From Phoronis australis (lineage: Eukaryota; Phoronida; Phoronidae): DNA of 64,000 bases. The notes under the pieces were generated by a model. That model saw nothing but the letters and a program-made list of their open reading frames with translations, was not told the origin of the DNA and did not search any database. Numbering within the stretch: the first letter of the stretch is position 1; each line of letters starts with the position of its first letter. The stretch is from assembly GCA_002633005.1 (NCBI GenBank), contig NMRA01000388.1, forward strand, positions 248,001 to 312,000, given 5' to 3'. Shown piece after piece: positions 61,301-63,990 of this stretch. The position numbers and the translations under genes were made by a program.

Positions 61301-63990
61301 ATTGAATTTATTAGCCTTGACCAGAGCTATAAAACAGCATAACCCTCGTCGATTTCTAGCAAAGGCTGCCAGTCAATTTTTCTGAAATCGAGGCGGCGAC
61401 CTCATCAGCTGTTTCGTTGCTAGATGCTGTGAAAATGGTCGACGCGGACAGCGTGTAGCTGATCAAAGCCTGCATAGACAAAGATTTATTTTCTGCGTAA
61501 GATGTGAGACAAAGAGGAGAGGCGTGGAAGTACATTAGAAGTATGTCCTCTCCAGCATCACGGTATGCATTTGGCAACGAAATCTAGCGCTGGACTGCCG
61601 TGCGAGACGAATTGAACATTTCCATGGCCAGCTTTGGTTTAGACAGCCGGGTGGGTTTACATTATTCTCACGCCGTCTTTCGGGAATACCTTGACATTCA
61701 TACTTACTTTTAATTGAATTTAAACGTAAACCTAATATTCTTGTTGAAAAACCTATCATGTTTCCAGTCTTTGCAAACCCTCGCTAAGTCTCAAATATTT
61801 TCGAATGATCTCGGCCAGTCGGCGTCATGAAAGTTCGCTTCCCTAAATGGGCAAATTCACTTTTTTAGAAAAACGATAACCTGAAGCAAAAAAAAACACA
61901 TTCACATAAGAAAATTAGTGTATTTTTTATGAAAATTCCGAAAAGCAATATTATTCCAAGATTTGTAAATTTTGTTTATCTTCGCGCGTTTTATTCTTTC
62001 TCCATTGCGTCACTTGAAGACCTTACATAAAATCGATAAATGTAAATACTCCAACCGCGGGCTATTTTCTCTGTAAATGCACAGCGTTCTTGACAATTTC
62101 TTATGCAATAAAATAACCAATCGAGTATAGACTACCTGTAATTGTGGTAATTTTTCTGTCAACACGTTTTCATCACAGGTTGTAGTTCGCGTAGACGTCA
62201 CAAGATAATGGAGTCCCATACCCAGTATATTTTGGAAACCATTCTATACACCGTTCCAAGAGTTTAAGTTGATTTTGATGTTGTCCACGACATTGCTAAC
62301 TGCAGATTTTTTCTTTTTTTACTTTACTAAAAGTGAGTTCCCTCCGTCATCGTTGGCCATGTACAAATTACGCTTAATCTCATCATCGTTTTCGTGTTTT
62401 AGTGCCCCGTTCCGAGCGGGGGTGACTGGAATGACGAAACCGTTTCACGTAATTCGTGAGTTTTTTTAGCCAGTGCAACGTACAGACTAGCAAGGATTCG
62501 CAAATAACTACTCGGAGTCCCCCCCCCCGCGTCACATCACATCACTCAATAGGCTCGACAGTCGCTTTCTTGCGTTCTTTTTCACATTAACAGTTATATT
62601 GGTACCCTACCGAGAAACTAGACGGCTCGGATCTAGTCTAGCCCATGTCTGGTCATAGAAATGACGTAGAACAAATAATGGCCCTCCCAGCAGTAGGGCA
62701 CATTTTCGTCTTCTCATCGCAATGATCGACTATTACTTCACTGATGCATCTACATTGTCATGTAAATGAATCGTCATACTCAGTCACAATCGTGATTCTA
62801 GCGTGTCTTCGGTACAACCTCGAAATGCAAAATTTTGAATTTGAATTTTTTAATTAAATTCATAATTTCAACCATCAATGTAGCGAGGATAGAACATCAG
62901 TGTGACTGTCACGTTGATTACTTATGCCGCACACCAGCCTAGGCCTGTTTCACTGCACGTACATATGCAATGTACATGATCGTTTGCATTATTCTCTAAG
63001 TTTGTGTTCATTCATGTAGTTAGTTATTGCTGAACTTATCGATAATGTTTCATTAATCATCTTCTGCCTGATATGCGTTAGTTCTACGTACCTTCTCAAC
63101 AAAGATTCAGTAAAATTTTCTGCACTTTGTTCGTACCTTCTCAACAAAGATTCAGTAAAATTTTCTGCACTTTTTTCGTACCTTCTCAACAAAGATTCAG
63201 TAAAATTTTCTGCACTTTGTTTTGCAATGCTAAGACGGTGAAACACTATTCACTGAGTCCCCTCTTTCCGTACCCGTCCAATCTCAAGTTGCAGCATAGA
63301 ACGGCAAAACTGGCCATGCCTAGTAGAGTTCTACGAGTCAGTTAAATCGGTTATTCTGAATTGGATCATTAATACAAGAGCCGATTTGAAGGCACTGGGC
63401 CCATATCCTGCTCGTCGGAAGCGTGTCGTTTTAGGGGCTTCGCAAAATTGTGTTTGCCCCACCCCCTTGCAATATTCTAGAACCCCAAGTGCATTAGCTA
63501 GTTGTTTTTATATGATTAACTGTGAAGAGTCCACTCATTTTATGCGTTCCTTTATGCATAGCTTAAATTTGAAATGGCACAACAACGTATAATGTGGAAA
63601 TAAGCAGAATAACGTGACTGACAGATGTTGGGAAGGTAATAAATGGTGAATCGTTGTCATAATGTGATGTTTTAGGCTTTATTTTCATGTTAATCTACGT
63701 AAACCCATTTGATTCAAATGAAAAATGTCAAATAACTTAGCACTAACAGATTTTGACTAGACCGAGGATGTAACCCTATTTGCTGAGCGACAGTCCGAAT
63801 TCACCGTCAGTTTCATTGTCCGGCTTGATTTAACCTTTCTTTTGACTACAACACTTGAACTCATGGTCAACAAGCAAAATGGAGGGGTAGGAAACACGCA
63901 CTTACCTGAACATGCTCCCGACGGCAATGTCGAGAAAATCACGAAAATAATCCAATAACAAACTTTAAGGTTGATCCCGGAGTCTGTCAT
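1264..63990 (-). CDS. PKHD1L1: Fibrocystin-L (PKHD1L1)-type giant cell-surface protein, 49 exons, 3' end outside window
   Basis: Forty-nine exons join into one open frame of 9,394 nt (about 3,131 residues). All junctions are GT-AG and all phases agree when one copy of a duplicated block is used. Domain order: signal peptide (1-27), TIG 1-3 (29-341), PA14 (341-about 500), linker (527-1018), TIG 4-7 (1019-1385), cupredoxin-like insert (1385-1505), TIG 8-14 (1505-2146), G8 (2147-2280), beta-helix (2400-2900), start of a second G8 (about 3020 on). This is the order known for vertebrate fibrocystin-L, a single-pass membrane protein of roughly 4,200 residues reported in the hair-cell surface coat; the role in this animal is unknown. 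About a quarter, including the membrane segment, lies past the left edge. The assignment rests on domain order and motifs, not on a search; a lineage-specific paralogue is possible. Confidence 0.9.
2261..2430 (-). CDS. PKHD1L1: exon 48: second G8 domain, middle
   Basis: Residues 3032-3088. KWIVKYPADNLPKMKMLRIE, TLEMDDSGDHTLQAENILLL, then VAGWQDNRFKNK, the A-G-x-x-D-x-x-F strand expected of G8. I chose the donor AATAAG|GTGATG because it keeps that strand; an earlier GT after GRM would also be in phase 0 but loses it. Confidence 0.85.
3077..3295 (-). CDS. PKHD1L1: exon 47: proline-rich spacer and start of second G8
   Basis: Residues 2959-3032. VEPIDIDIKFSAFRCYYPKC, then a proline-rich run LPPPDPNTLPPS, then GEDLLIPKG, the D-x-L-I-P-x-G strand of a second G8 domain. 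Phase 1 in and out. Confidence 0.9.
4335..4506 (-). CDS. PKHD1L1: exon 46: post-helix segment
   Basis: Residues 2902-2959: ASEWVILCHTMALTPDRVFI and WTYNPETRKFCYI. A cysteine-bearing stretch between the helix and the second G8. Phase 0 in, 1 out. Confidence 0.88.
5048..6432 (-). CDS. PKHD1L1: exon 45: right-handed beta-helix (PbH1 repeats)
   Basis: Residues 2440-2901, the longest exon. RLGRYPVHFHLVGN is the family signature shared with CEMIP and TMEM2; next come IHRTFNRAVNVHGTHNLMVE, HNVVYNVMGGALFLEDGIE and WGFW-like coils (HFGFWYRMHTHPDGPS, VHSQGWFGVWIF). CEMIP and TMEM2 act on hyaluronan; no such activity is established for fibrocystin-L and I do not infer it. The exon ends at GCG|GTAAGT in phase 0; the open frame runs on to 4952 but that part is intron. 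Confidence 0.94.
7309..7425 (-). CDS. PKHD1L1: exon 44: entry to beta-helix
   Basis: Residues 2401-2440: GEFVTQTCFQGRFGAEMGSD, EFGGHIMVHP. Corresponds to the F-G-G-H-x-M strand where the parallel beta-helix starts. Phase 1 in and out. Confidence 0.92.
7836..8112 (-). CDS. PKHD1L1: exon 43: connector, VGD...LPTTGH block
   Basis: Residues 2309-2401: VGDMIVLPTTGHRHTQSENE, VRTITAVSGDGKTLTLDKNL, then GEVGLLTHNVKVRG. Matches the W-x-x-G-D-x-I-V-I-x-T/x ... E-V-G-L-L-T-R/H-N-I segment conserved in the family. Phase 0 in, 1 out. Confidence 0.94.
8604..8695 (-). CDS. PKHD1L1: exon 42: G8 to beta-helix connector
   Basis: Residues 2278-2308: KPVAKTWVLLAATASAGTNT, ITLKTAVTWK, the T-W-x-x-L-x-x-T-x-x-x-G-x-x-x-I-x-L stretch that follows G8 in the CEMIP/TMEM2/PKHD1L1 family. 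Phase 1 in, 0 out. Confidence 0.93.
9259..9388 (-). CDS. PKHD1L1: exon 41: first G8 domain, end
   Basis: Residues 2235-2278: IGTEDVPYEGNAEIMLHGHQ, and NLGVRNGTLDLHG. These are the G-T-E-x-x-P-x-x-G and G-x-x-x-G-x-L-D-L-H-G signatures of G8. Phase 0 in, 1 out. Confidence 0.95.
10068..10159 (-). CDS. PKHD1L1: exon 40: first G8 domain, middle
   Basis: Residues 2204-2234: GALIFEDPGVDKQGPKL, NAINILINKGGLLQ. The G-x-L-x-F-x-D strand and the I-x-I-x-x-G-x-L-x strand of G8. Phase 1 in, 0 out. Confidence 0.94.
10520..10691 (-). CDS. PKHD1L1: exon 39: first G8 domain, N-terminal part
   Basis: Residues 2147-2204. RWSSPFTWGGAKVPLPSKDD then IVVIPSGQVVMLDN: the W-x-x-x-x-x-W-G-x-x-x-P-x-x-x-D-x-V-x-I-P-x-G opening of the G8 domain. 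The acceptor lies next to a (TAA)n tract at 10695-10720. Phase 0 in, 1 out. Confidence 0.95.
11045..11210 (-). CDS. PKHD1L1: exon 38', left copy (duplicate of exon 38)
   Basis: 166 nt, same protein as 14789-14954 with silent differences only. Ends in phase 0 and leads directly to exon 39 through an intron of about 350 bases. Confidence 0.9.
11470..11644 (-). CDS. PKHD1L1: exon 37', left copy (duplicate of exon 37)
   Basis: 175 nt; reads SSATPLVTKVEPSMGG where the right copy has SSVTPVVTKVEPSMGG. Same phases, 1 in and 2 out. Confidence 0.9.
12206..12346 (-). CDS. PKHD1L1: exon 36', left copy (duplicate of exon 36)
   Basis: 141 nt, protein identical to 16561-16701 (GGNTLTIAGSGFVVNQTNVT...). 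TIG 13 body. Splice sites conserved (TGTAATG side acceptor CATTACAG, donor A|GTGAGT). Confidence 0.9.
13205..14173 (-). CDS. PKHD1L1: exon 35', left copy (duplicate of exon 35)
   Basis: Same 969-nt length, acceptor, donor and phases as 17569-18537; one residue differs (Glu in IKCEVGPNP). It needs one base carried from an upstream phase-1 exon. Exon 34 can supply it; exon 38, the exon physically before it, cannot. Splicing 38 to 35' gives a stop after about 13 codons. Confidence 0.9.
14203..14733. other. assembly gap (531 N)
   Basis: Run of undetermined bases. It separates the two near-identical blocks, and both blocks end exactly at its borders. A single isolated N is also present at 697. 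Confidence 0.99.
14789..14954 (-). CDS. PKHD1L1: exon 38, right copy: TIG 14 body
   Basis: Residues 2091-2146: SLTKANNVIDIGGSPCIVSS, ATDKKIICTTEKRTPSASG, ending GKSCE in phase 0 at GAG|GTATGT. That phase fits exon 39 (10520-10691) but not the exon 35 copy that lies next on the assembly. This exon starts only 55 bases from the N run. Confidence 0.9.
15216..15390 (-). CDS. PKHD1L1: exon 37, right copy: end of TIG 13, start of TIG 14
   Basis: Residues 2033-2091: STVDCDVVITVDGKSV closes TIG 13; VTPVVTKVEPSMGGTAGGTV opens TIG 14. Two residues differ from the left copy (Val/Ala and Val/Leu around TP). Phase 1 in, 2 out at TTCAG|GTATAA. Confidence 0.92.
15847..16447. other. 601-bp stretch present only in the right copy
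   Basis: The left copy runs tttcag directly into ccttct (near 12091-12102); the right copy has 601 bases between them, with cag on both sides. No clear terminal inverted repeats. It contains an unrecognised minus-strand open frame of 107 codons (15843-16166). It is a polymorphic insertion in one copy or a deletion in the other. Confidence 0.75.
16561..16701 (-). CDS. PKHD1L1: exon 36, right copy: TIG 13 body
   Basis: Residues 1986-2033: GGNTLTIAGSGFVVNQTNVT, CEEECKIMAVTPSQIKC. Protein identical to the left copy; about two silent differences. Phase 1 in and out (CTTCAA|GTGAGT). Confidence 0.92.
17569..18537 (-). CDS. PKHD1L1: exon 35, right copy: rest of TIG 9, TIG 10-12 and start of TIG 13
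   Basis: A 969-nt exon, residues 1663-1986. Consecutive TIG openings are TPTVSAISPDRSTGPL, VVDSVTPVNGSTAGGT and TPTLTSVSPTSGEGGQ; the next begins SSITPNTG at the end. Each has its own cysteine pair (for example CNVTSISDTLIQC, CPITQFSFSSIQC). Acceptor AATTACAG, donor ACAG|GTACTT. Differs from the left copy by one residue (Lys for Glu in IKCKVGPNP) and about two bases. I place this copy in the gene model because it joins both flanks in frame; the left copy would do so equally. Confidence 0.92.
19218..19368 (-). CDS. PKHD1L1: exon 34: end of TIG 8, start of TIG 9
   Basis: Residues 1613-1663. LPHISGVSPATGSLNGGTSV, TISGHGLTYA is the first half of TIG 9. Ends in phase 1, which matches the acceptors of both exon 35 copies. 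Confidence 0.92.
20244..20410 (-). CDS. PKHD1L1: exon 33: TIG 8 body
   Basis: Residues 1557-1612. DEIVIKGKGFASKNCQNEVK, FGDTSCTVTSSGSSEIKCKL: a standard TIG core with three cysteines. Phase 1 in, 0 out at GGC|GTGAGT. Confidence 0.92.
21099..21254 (-). CDS. PKHD1L1: exon 32: linker and start of TIG 8
   Basis: Residues 1505-1557. A cysteine pair (SGCPGGSYKVSGCSS), then FNFAYWMCKTPSVSSVSRTN, the C-x-T-P-x-V start of a TIG. Donor AATG|GTTAGT, phase 1 out. Confidence 0.9.
21490..21800 (+). repeat. dispersed intronic repeat, copy C
   Basis: More diverged: gattcgtttaatacaactta, tttgatagcacgtcatgcag, atatctgagatcggatgttc and tgaatttggacacttttcta align in order with copies A and B. Confidence 0.5.
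21983..22159 (-). CDS. PKHD1L1: exon 31: cupredoxin-like insert, second half
   Basis: Residues 1446-1505. GSFKHQFLSTGTYYYWSGDV is the cupredoxin 'F-x-x-x-G-x-Y-x-Y' strand, but the copper-ligand Cys and His/Met of true plastocyanins are not obvious, so metal binding is unlikely. Then GVITVEARTDFAAPV. Phase 1 in and out. Confidence 0.88.
22910..23092 (-). CDS. PKHD1L1: exon 30: cupredoxin-like insert, first half
   Basis: Residues 1385-1446. IGYAWSQPRLTIQVGDYVEW, then TWAVQDFV and YDGSGFKSERSAKG. A V-x-x-G-D-x-V-x-W strand followed by the G-F/S-x-S-G lead-in is the layout of a plastocyanin-like fold. Vertebrate fibrocystin-L has a comparable W-rich segment between TIG domains. Phase 1 in and out. 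Confidence 0.88.
24199..24446 (-). CDS. PKHD1L1: exon 29: TIG 7
   Basis: Residues 1302-1385. A nearly whole TIG in one exon: VTDVTPLEGSNEGGTLLTLT, GEGFGTNESLVSVMVG, TPCSVQSLTDNQTVCSTG. Ends in phase 1 at CCAG|GTAAAA before the cupredoxin-like insert. Confidence 0.93.
24946..25138 (-). CDS. PKHD1L1: exon 28: TIG 6 body
   Basis: Residues 1238-1302. GGTINITGSGLGSSLSTTSV, then CKKTVVPSSVSDSTV and a double cysteine (GCCDVKVFVDGKGD). The CC pair is typical of this TIG in fibrocystin-L. Phase 2 out. Confidence 0.92.
25977..26112 (-). CDS. PKHD1L1: exon 27: end of TIG 5, start of TIG 6
   Basis: Residues 1193-1238. NATCGDCQFTYK closes one domain; TPVIDAISVVSSSVVG opens the next. Donor TCG|GTTAGT, phase 1. 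Confidence 0.9.
26236..26545 (+). repeat. dispersed intronic repeat, copy A
   Basis: Shares ordered blocks with the copies near 21490, 36145 and 51760: a run like cgttttatacaactt, then tttttccatgaaaatca, then tctgaaagtttcttatgaat, then atatgatgttccaaagtta and a short tail. Family unknown; probably an old non-autonomous element. Confidence 0.6.
26814..26938 (-). CDS. PKHD1L1: exon 26: TIG 5 body
   Basis: Residues 1151-1192. GLPITISGAGFSSQSTVQVG, then CSITTVTPTSLVCTSPEV, a complete second half of a TIG with both cysteines. Phase 1 in, 0 out. Confidence 0.93.
27470..27870. repeat. GGCGACC-rich element, copy 1
   Basis: Starts cagagctcgatttggtgacc and ends gggcgacttgaggtaatatg; in between ttggcgacc recurs near both ends. 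Shares its start and an acaacaggaagtaaacaca block with 36598-37020. Probable interspersed repeat of unknown family. Confidence 0.45.
28536..28817 (-). CDS. PKHD1L1: exon 25: TIG 4 body and start of TIG 5
   Basis: Residues 1057-1151. GAELVIDGTGFDGSN and DDIPCVVTAATNTKLTC are a complete TIG core; after YEYKL the next domain opens VTGISPKEGSIGG. Acceptor ATTATAG, donor GGAG|GTAGGC, phase 1 in and out. Confidence 0.93.
29558..29672 (-). CDS. PKHD1L1: exon 24: start of TIG 4, with a polybasic loop
   Basis: Residues 1019-1057. CSGDCAYSYSEAHTPTLTGI leads into TIG 4. In place of the usual S-P-x-x-G loop it reads TASRRRK, and the junction codon with exon 25 adds another Arg, making RRRKR. Donor GAAAC|GTAATG, phase 1. 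Confidence 0.88.
30711..30833 (-). CDS. PKHD1L1: exon 23: linker
   Basis: Residues 978-1018, 41 codons in phase 0. GFIFINPITGDFLRTVH resembles the vertebrate 'G-x-x-F-x-x-P-I-x-G-D-x-L' segment just before TIG 4. Donor CAG|GTATGT. Confidence 0.88.
31395..31546 (-). CDS. PKHD1L1: exon 22: linker, cysteine/tryptophan block
   Basis: Residues 927-977. TVDTCHSQSWEVEWKFPGGD is comparable with the C-x-x-x-x-W-x-I-x-W motif found in this region of fibrocystin-L. 51 codons with the carried base; phase 0 out. Confidence 0.87.
32440..32587 (-). CDS. PKHD1L1: exon 21: linker
   Basis: Residues 878-927. Serine/threonine-rich, ending FTITVNGKELK; the pattern of a strand followed by N-G-K resembles the 'G-T-F-D-V-x-F-x-G-K' repeats of the vertebrate linker. 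Phase 0 in, 1 out. Confidence 0.86.
32978..33126 (-). CDS. PKHD1L1: exon 20: linker
   Basis: Residues 828-877, 50 codons with the carried base. Beta-rich with a cysteine: TYIVTLDPLLCANNFQLF. Donor CAG|GTACTT, phase 0 out. No named domain seen. Confidence 0.86.
33951..34111 (-). CDS. PKHD1L1: exon 19: linker
   Basis: Residues 774-828. Opens DWQYTCLPIINTVYKEN, matching the W-x-Y-T/x-C-x-x-L block of the linker, then SYTLKDVRVIR and FFFDQISVSAEP. Donor CTAG|GTATAC, phase 1 out. Confidence 0.88.
34720..34811 (-). CDS. PKHD1L1: exon 18: linker
   Basis: Residues 744-774: LCFGHKFPVGEVAELQF, like the L-C-x-x-x-K-G-x-x x-x-L-x-x-x-F segment of the vertebrate protein. Donor GGGGA|GTAAGT, phase 2 out. 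Confidence 0.87.
35449..35664 (-). CDS. PKHD1L1: exon 17: linker, DFEG/CGEKS block
   Basis: Residues 672-743, exactly 72 codons. FKDKLKALFKSRC, then IYFEDFEGSNP and EPLCGEKSVRKPGYI, matching the vertebrate 'FE-D ... P-x-C-G-x-x-S-x-x-x-P-x-x-L' block. Phase 0 in and out. Confidence 0.9.
35943..36013. repeat. near-perfect 71-base palindrome
   Basis: Left arm actgaaagtaaatcttatgg (from 35952) pairs with the right arm ending at 36003; 25 bases match with two mismatches and the pairing continues outward over cattttta. The central loop is about three bases. Could form a hairpin or cruciform, or be a small inverted-repeat element. Confidence 0.8.
36145..36345 (+). repeat. dispersed intronic repeat, copy D (partial)
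   Basis: Shares tatttaagatgaaatttt, agtgttctaa and cgacgttccaaagttggcc with copy A; the centre is missing or diverged. Confidence 0.45.
36598..37020. repeat. GGCGACC-rich element, copy 2
   Basis: Starts cagtgctcgattgtgcttgg and ends near gacgacctaggattttcgcc. Similar opening and internal gacagtaagtaaacagatgg block to copy 1; otherwise diverged. Confidence 0.4.
37102..37274 (-). CDS. PKHD1L1: exon 16: linker after PA14
   Basis: Residues 614-671. The acceptor is the upstream AACAG; using the next AG downstream (GGCAG) would shift the frame. Reads GRVPKITYETEKAAGSKGSI then SLQMGGKAFSDPISI. Phase 1 in, 0 out. Confidence 0.87.
37768..37908 (-). CDS. PKHD1L1: exon 15: linker after PA14
   Basis: Residues 567-614: SELKAQLNGLPLDLAVSSLK and AVFTITFAAFC. 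The A-L/Q-x-x-L-x-x-L-P alternation matches repeated units in the fibrocystin-L linker. Donor TGTG|GTACGA, phase 1. Confidence 0.87.
38497..38617 (-). CDS. PKHD1L1: exon 14: linker after PA14
   Basis: Residues 527-567. A beta-rich stretch (VQKVTVTTTDVANTFFRLCV) resembling the post-PA14 segment of fibrocystin-L that carries a cysteine-bracketed T/S-C motif. No named domain recognised. Phase 0 in, 1 out. Confidence 0.85.
38928..39090 (-). CDS. PKHD1L1: exon 13: PA14 domain, end
   Basis: Residues 472-526: RYYMSVAHMDGYSYGRVSVA, matching the PA14 tail Y-Y-M-E-x-x-H-x-E/D-G-x-x-x-x-x-x-V-x-V, then an acidic linker (YEEKQTLKV). Donor CAG|GTGCAC, phase 0. Confidence 0.9.
40803..40894 (-). CDS. PKHD1L1: exon 12: PA14 domain, central part
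   Basis: Residues 442-472: KMIAYTTRYCKNFDIQESQK then SEVFQLVKNKR, the S-x-x-x-x-L-x-x-G/N-x-x-Y/R strand that precedes the Y-Y block of PA14. Acceptor TTTCAG, donor AAGAG|GTAAGG. Phase 2 joins exactly to exon 13. Confidence 0.9.
41782..42083 (-). CDS. PKHD1L1: exon 11: PA14 domain, first two thirds
   Basis: Residues 341-441. Carries the PA14 hallmark YFVAPFTGRYKFYIKGDD followed by IVQLYFS; this Y-x-F-x-x-x-G-D-D-x-x-x-L-x-x-x-x pattern defines the family, a beta-barrel often found in carbohydrate-binding proteins. Several cysteines (DWCETTADDFACPFNYGDYY) precede it. Phase 0 out. Confidence 0.95.
43069..43164 (-). CDS. PKHD1L1: exon 10: third TIG domain, C-terminal part
   Basis: Residues 309-341: GVPCKVTSFDISKVECITGP, the paired-cysteine second half of a TIG (G-x-P-C ... 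x-x-x-C-x-T), then a YDGFYQG linker. Donor CAAG|GTAAGG, phase 1 out. Confidence 0.92.
43643..43756 (-). CDS. PKHD1L1: exon 9: third TIG domain, N-terminal part
   Basis: Residues 271-309: VVSVSPSVGSTQGGTKITVV and GRNFDN, a textbook IPT/TIG signature. Acceptor TGTTACAG, donor GAAG|GTTTGT, phase 1 in and out. Confidence 0.93.
44387..44524 (-). CDS. PKHD1L1: exon 8: linker into third TIG domain
   Basis: Residues 225-271. Begins GGVNISLIESGGRGRTGPYS and ends KIEMFQQYA, a typical lead-in strand (x-x-x-x-Q-x-Y-A) before the next TIG. Phase 1 in and out. Confidence 0.88.
45396..45475 (-). CDS. PKHD1L1: exon 7: second TIG domain, end
   Basis: Residues 198-225: QADLLKVDSEHSDWGYAYCK, then VMGNEIG. The W-G-x-x-x-C block matches the region before the first glycine-rich strand in vertebrate fibrocystin-L. 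Acceptor TTTTTTCAG, donor TTG|GTGAGT, phase 1 out. Confidence 0.9.
46284..46329. repeat. (TG)n microsatellite
   Basis: Alternating TG with a few interruptions (tgtatg, gtgcgtgcg), inside the retroelement remnant. Confidence 0.95.
46687..47764 (-). pseudogene. gag-protease remnant of the LTR element
   Basis: A gag-like start lies at 47764 (MAWDGDDLSENFTLFIQ). A single CX2CX3HX4C zinc knuckle (CTNCELNHKPRQCP) near 47350 is followed by an in-frame stop. An acidic linker (HKNIDAIEDTNDETY) lies near 47140. A retropepsin-like tail (FYILDVHGPAVVGLPCSEKL) sits near 46710, with a DHGAT string upstream that may be a decayed D-S/T-G site. Broken by stops and a tandem repeat; not functional. Confidence 0.6.
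46863..46910. repeat. (TATGCAC)n tandem repeat, about seven units
   Basis: Seven-base unit repeated without error to tatgca, then decaying to ggatgcagga. It lies between the protease-like tail and the zinc knuckle of the retroelement remnant. Confidence 0.95.
49331..49360 (-). CDS. PKHD1L1: exon 6: 30-nt microexon of second TIG domain
   Basis: A 30-nt exon between TTTTAG and GTAAGT (residues 188-198, RGIAGSQECRI). Reading it in phase 2 links exon 5 to exon 7 without a stop; phase 0 gives an immediate stop. The cysteine matches the conserved GG-x-x-C position of the fold. Confidence 0.8.
49361..50716 (-). other. intron 5, no recognised content
   Basis: AT-rich sequence with an ATTTATTTATTTATTATTG stretch near 50533. 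No coding potential or repeat recognised. Confidence 0.5.
50717..50828 (-). CDS. PKHD1L1: exon 5: second TIG domain, middle
   Basis: Residues 151-188. Completes GGETLLKMRGVF, then a YGSNTVN motif like the DVYGSN stretch of vertebrate fibrocystin-L. The donor is weak (AG|GTCCGT), but it is the only site here that gives an open frame into the next exon. Phase 2 out. Confidence 0.82.
50829..52122 (-). other. intron 4, one dispersed-repeat copy
   Basis: The copy at about 51760-52070 lies just downstream of exon 4. The rest is unrecognised. Confidence 0.5.
51760..52070 (+). repeat. dispersed intronic repeat, copy B
   Basis: Closest to copy A: ttttatacaacttcaaagat, tttcatgaaaatcaaaaag, gtctgaaagcttcatatgaa, gagatatggtgttctgaagt. 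Ends just before exon 4. Confidence 0.6.
52123..52183 (-). CDS. PKHD1L1: exon 4: start of second TIG domain
   Basis: A 61-nt exon, residues 131-151: SPYIYNILPRSGPAGG, the canonical TIG opening (P-x-I-x-x-I-x-P-x-S-G-x-x-G-G). Acceptor TTTCTAG, donor GAG|GTGTGT, phase 1 out. Confidence 0.9.
52184..53756 (-). other. intron 3, no recognised content
   Basis: Short chance open frames only; I see no gene or known repeat. Confidence 0.5.
53757..53865 (-). CDS. PKHD1L1: exon 3: first TIG domain, C-terminal part
   Basis: Residues 94-130, starting at TCCAG|TGAAATG. Contains the beta-rich stretch YHVRVRVRGVDV and a cysteine pair (ICNN..YSCRVY). Ends in phase 0 at TAT|GTAAGT. 109 nt plus the two carried bases give exactly 37 codons. 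Confidence 0.88.
53866..55308 (-). other. intron 2, no recognised content
   Basis: Begins near an (ATT)n microsatellite at about 53881-53900. Nothing else recognised. Confidence 0.5.
55309..55504 (-). CDS. PKHD1L1: exon 2: first TIG domain, N-terminal part
   Basis: Acceptor TTGCAG, then Asp completed from exon 1 (residues 29-94). Begins EPYISEIQPRHIGRFGAG, the A-strand and glycine turn of an IPT/TIG fold, and continues KLWVFGGNFDSPNPGENEI. Ends in phase 2 at AGT|GTAAGT. It follows the largest intron of the gene. Confidence 0.9.
55760..56370. repeat. possible inverted-repeat element in intron 1
   Basis: tccgaagggcc at about 55838 reappears inverted (ggcccttcgga) at about 56345, with ttccgaacc / ttcgaacc beside them. 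The interior is AT-rich and unrecognised. May be an old terminal-inverted-repeat element. Confidence 0.4.
58820..58920. repeat. G/C homopolymer region, possible repeat fragment
   Basis: A run of ten or more G (cacccaggggggggggg), then ctcggggggcccc, in otherwise AT-rich intron. It sits inside a 200-codon minus-strand frame (58625-59227) rich in Pro and Gly that I take as chance or repeat-derived. Confidence 0.4.
63087..63221. repeat. 45-bp minisatellite, three units
   Basis: Three units of 45 bases starting cgtaccttctcaacaaagat, differing by a single base. On the minus strand they form an open frame repeating SAENFTESLLRRYE(Q/K). Lies in intron 1, about 680 bases from exon 1. Confidence 0.95.
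63906..63990 (-). CDS. PKHD1L1: exon 1: start codon and signal peptide
   Basis: ATG lies at 63988-63990. Residues 1-28 have a short polar start, a hydrophobic core (CYWIIFVIFSTL) and a small-residue cleavage region (PSGACS), so this is a secretory signal peptide. The exon ends in phase 1 at a CAG|GTAAGTG donor. Only ten bases of 5' UTR are visible, so the promoter is outside the window. Confidence 0.9.

Larger units (their letters stand above)
55505..63905 (-). other. intron 1, 8.4 kb
   Basis: The largest intron, right after the signal-peptide exon, a common place for regulatory DNA, though I can point to no defined site. It contains an inverted-motif element (55760-56370), a G/C homopolymer region (58820-58920) and a 45-base minisatellite (63087-63221). 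Confidence 0.6.
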
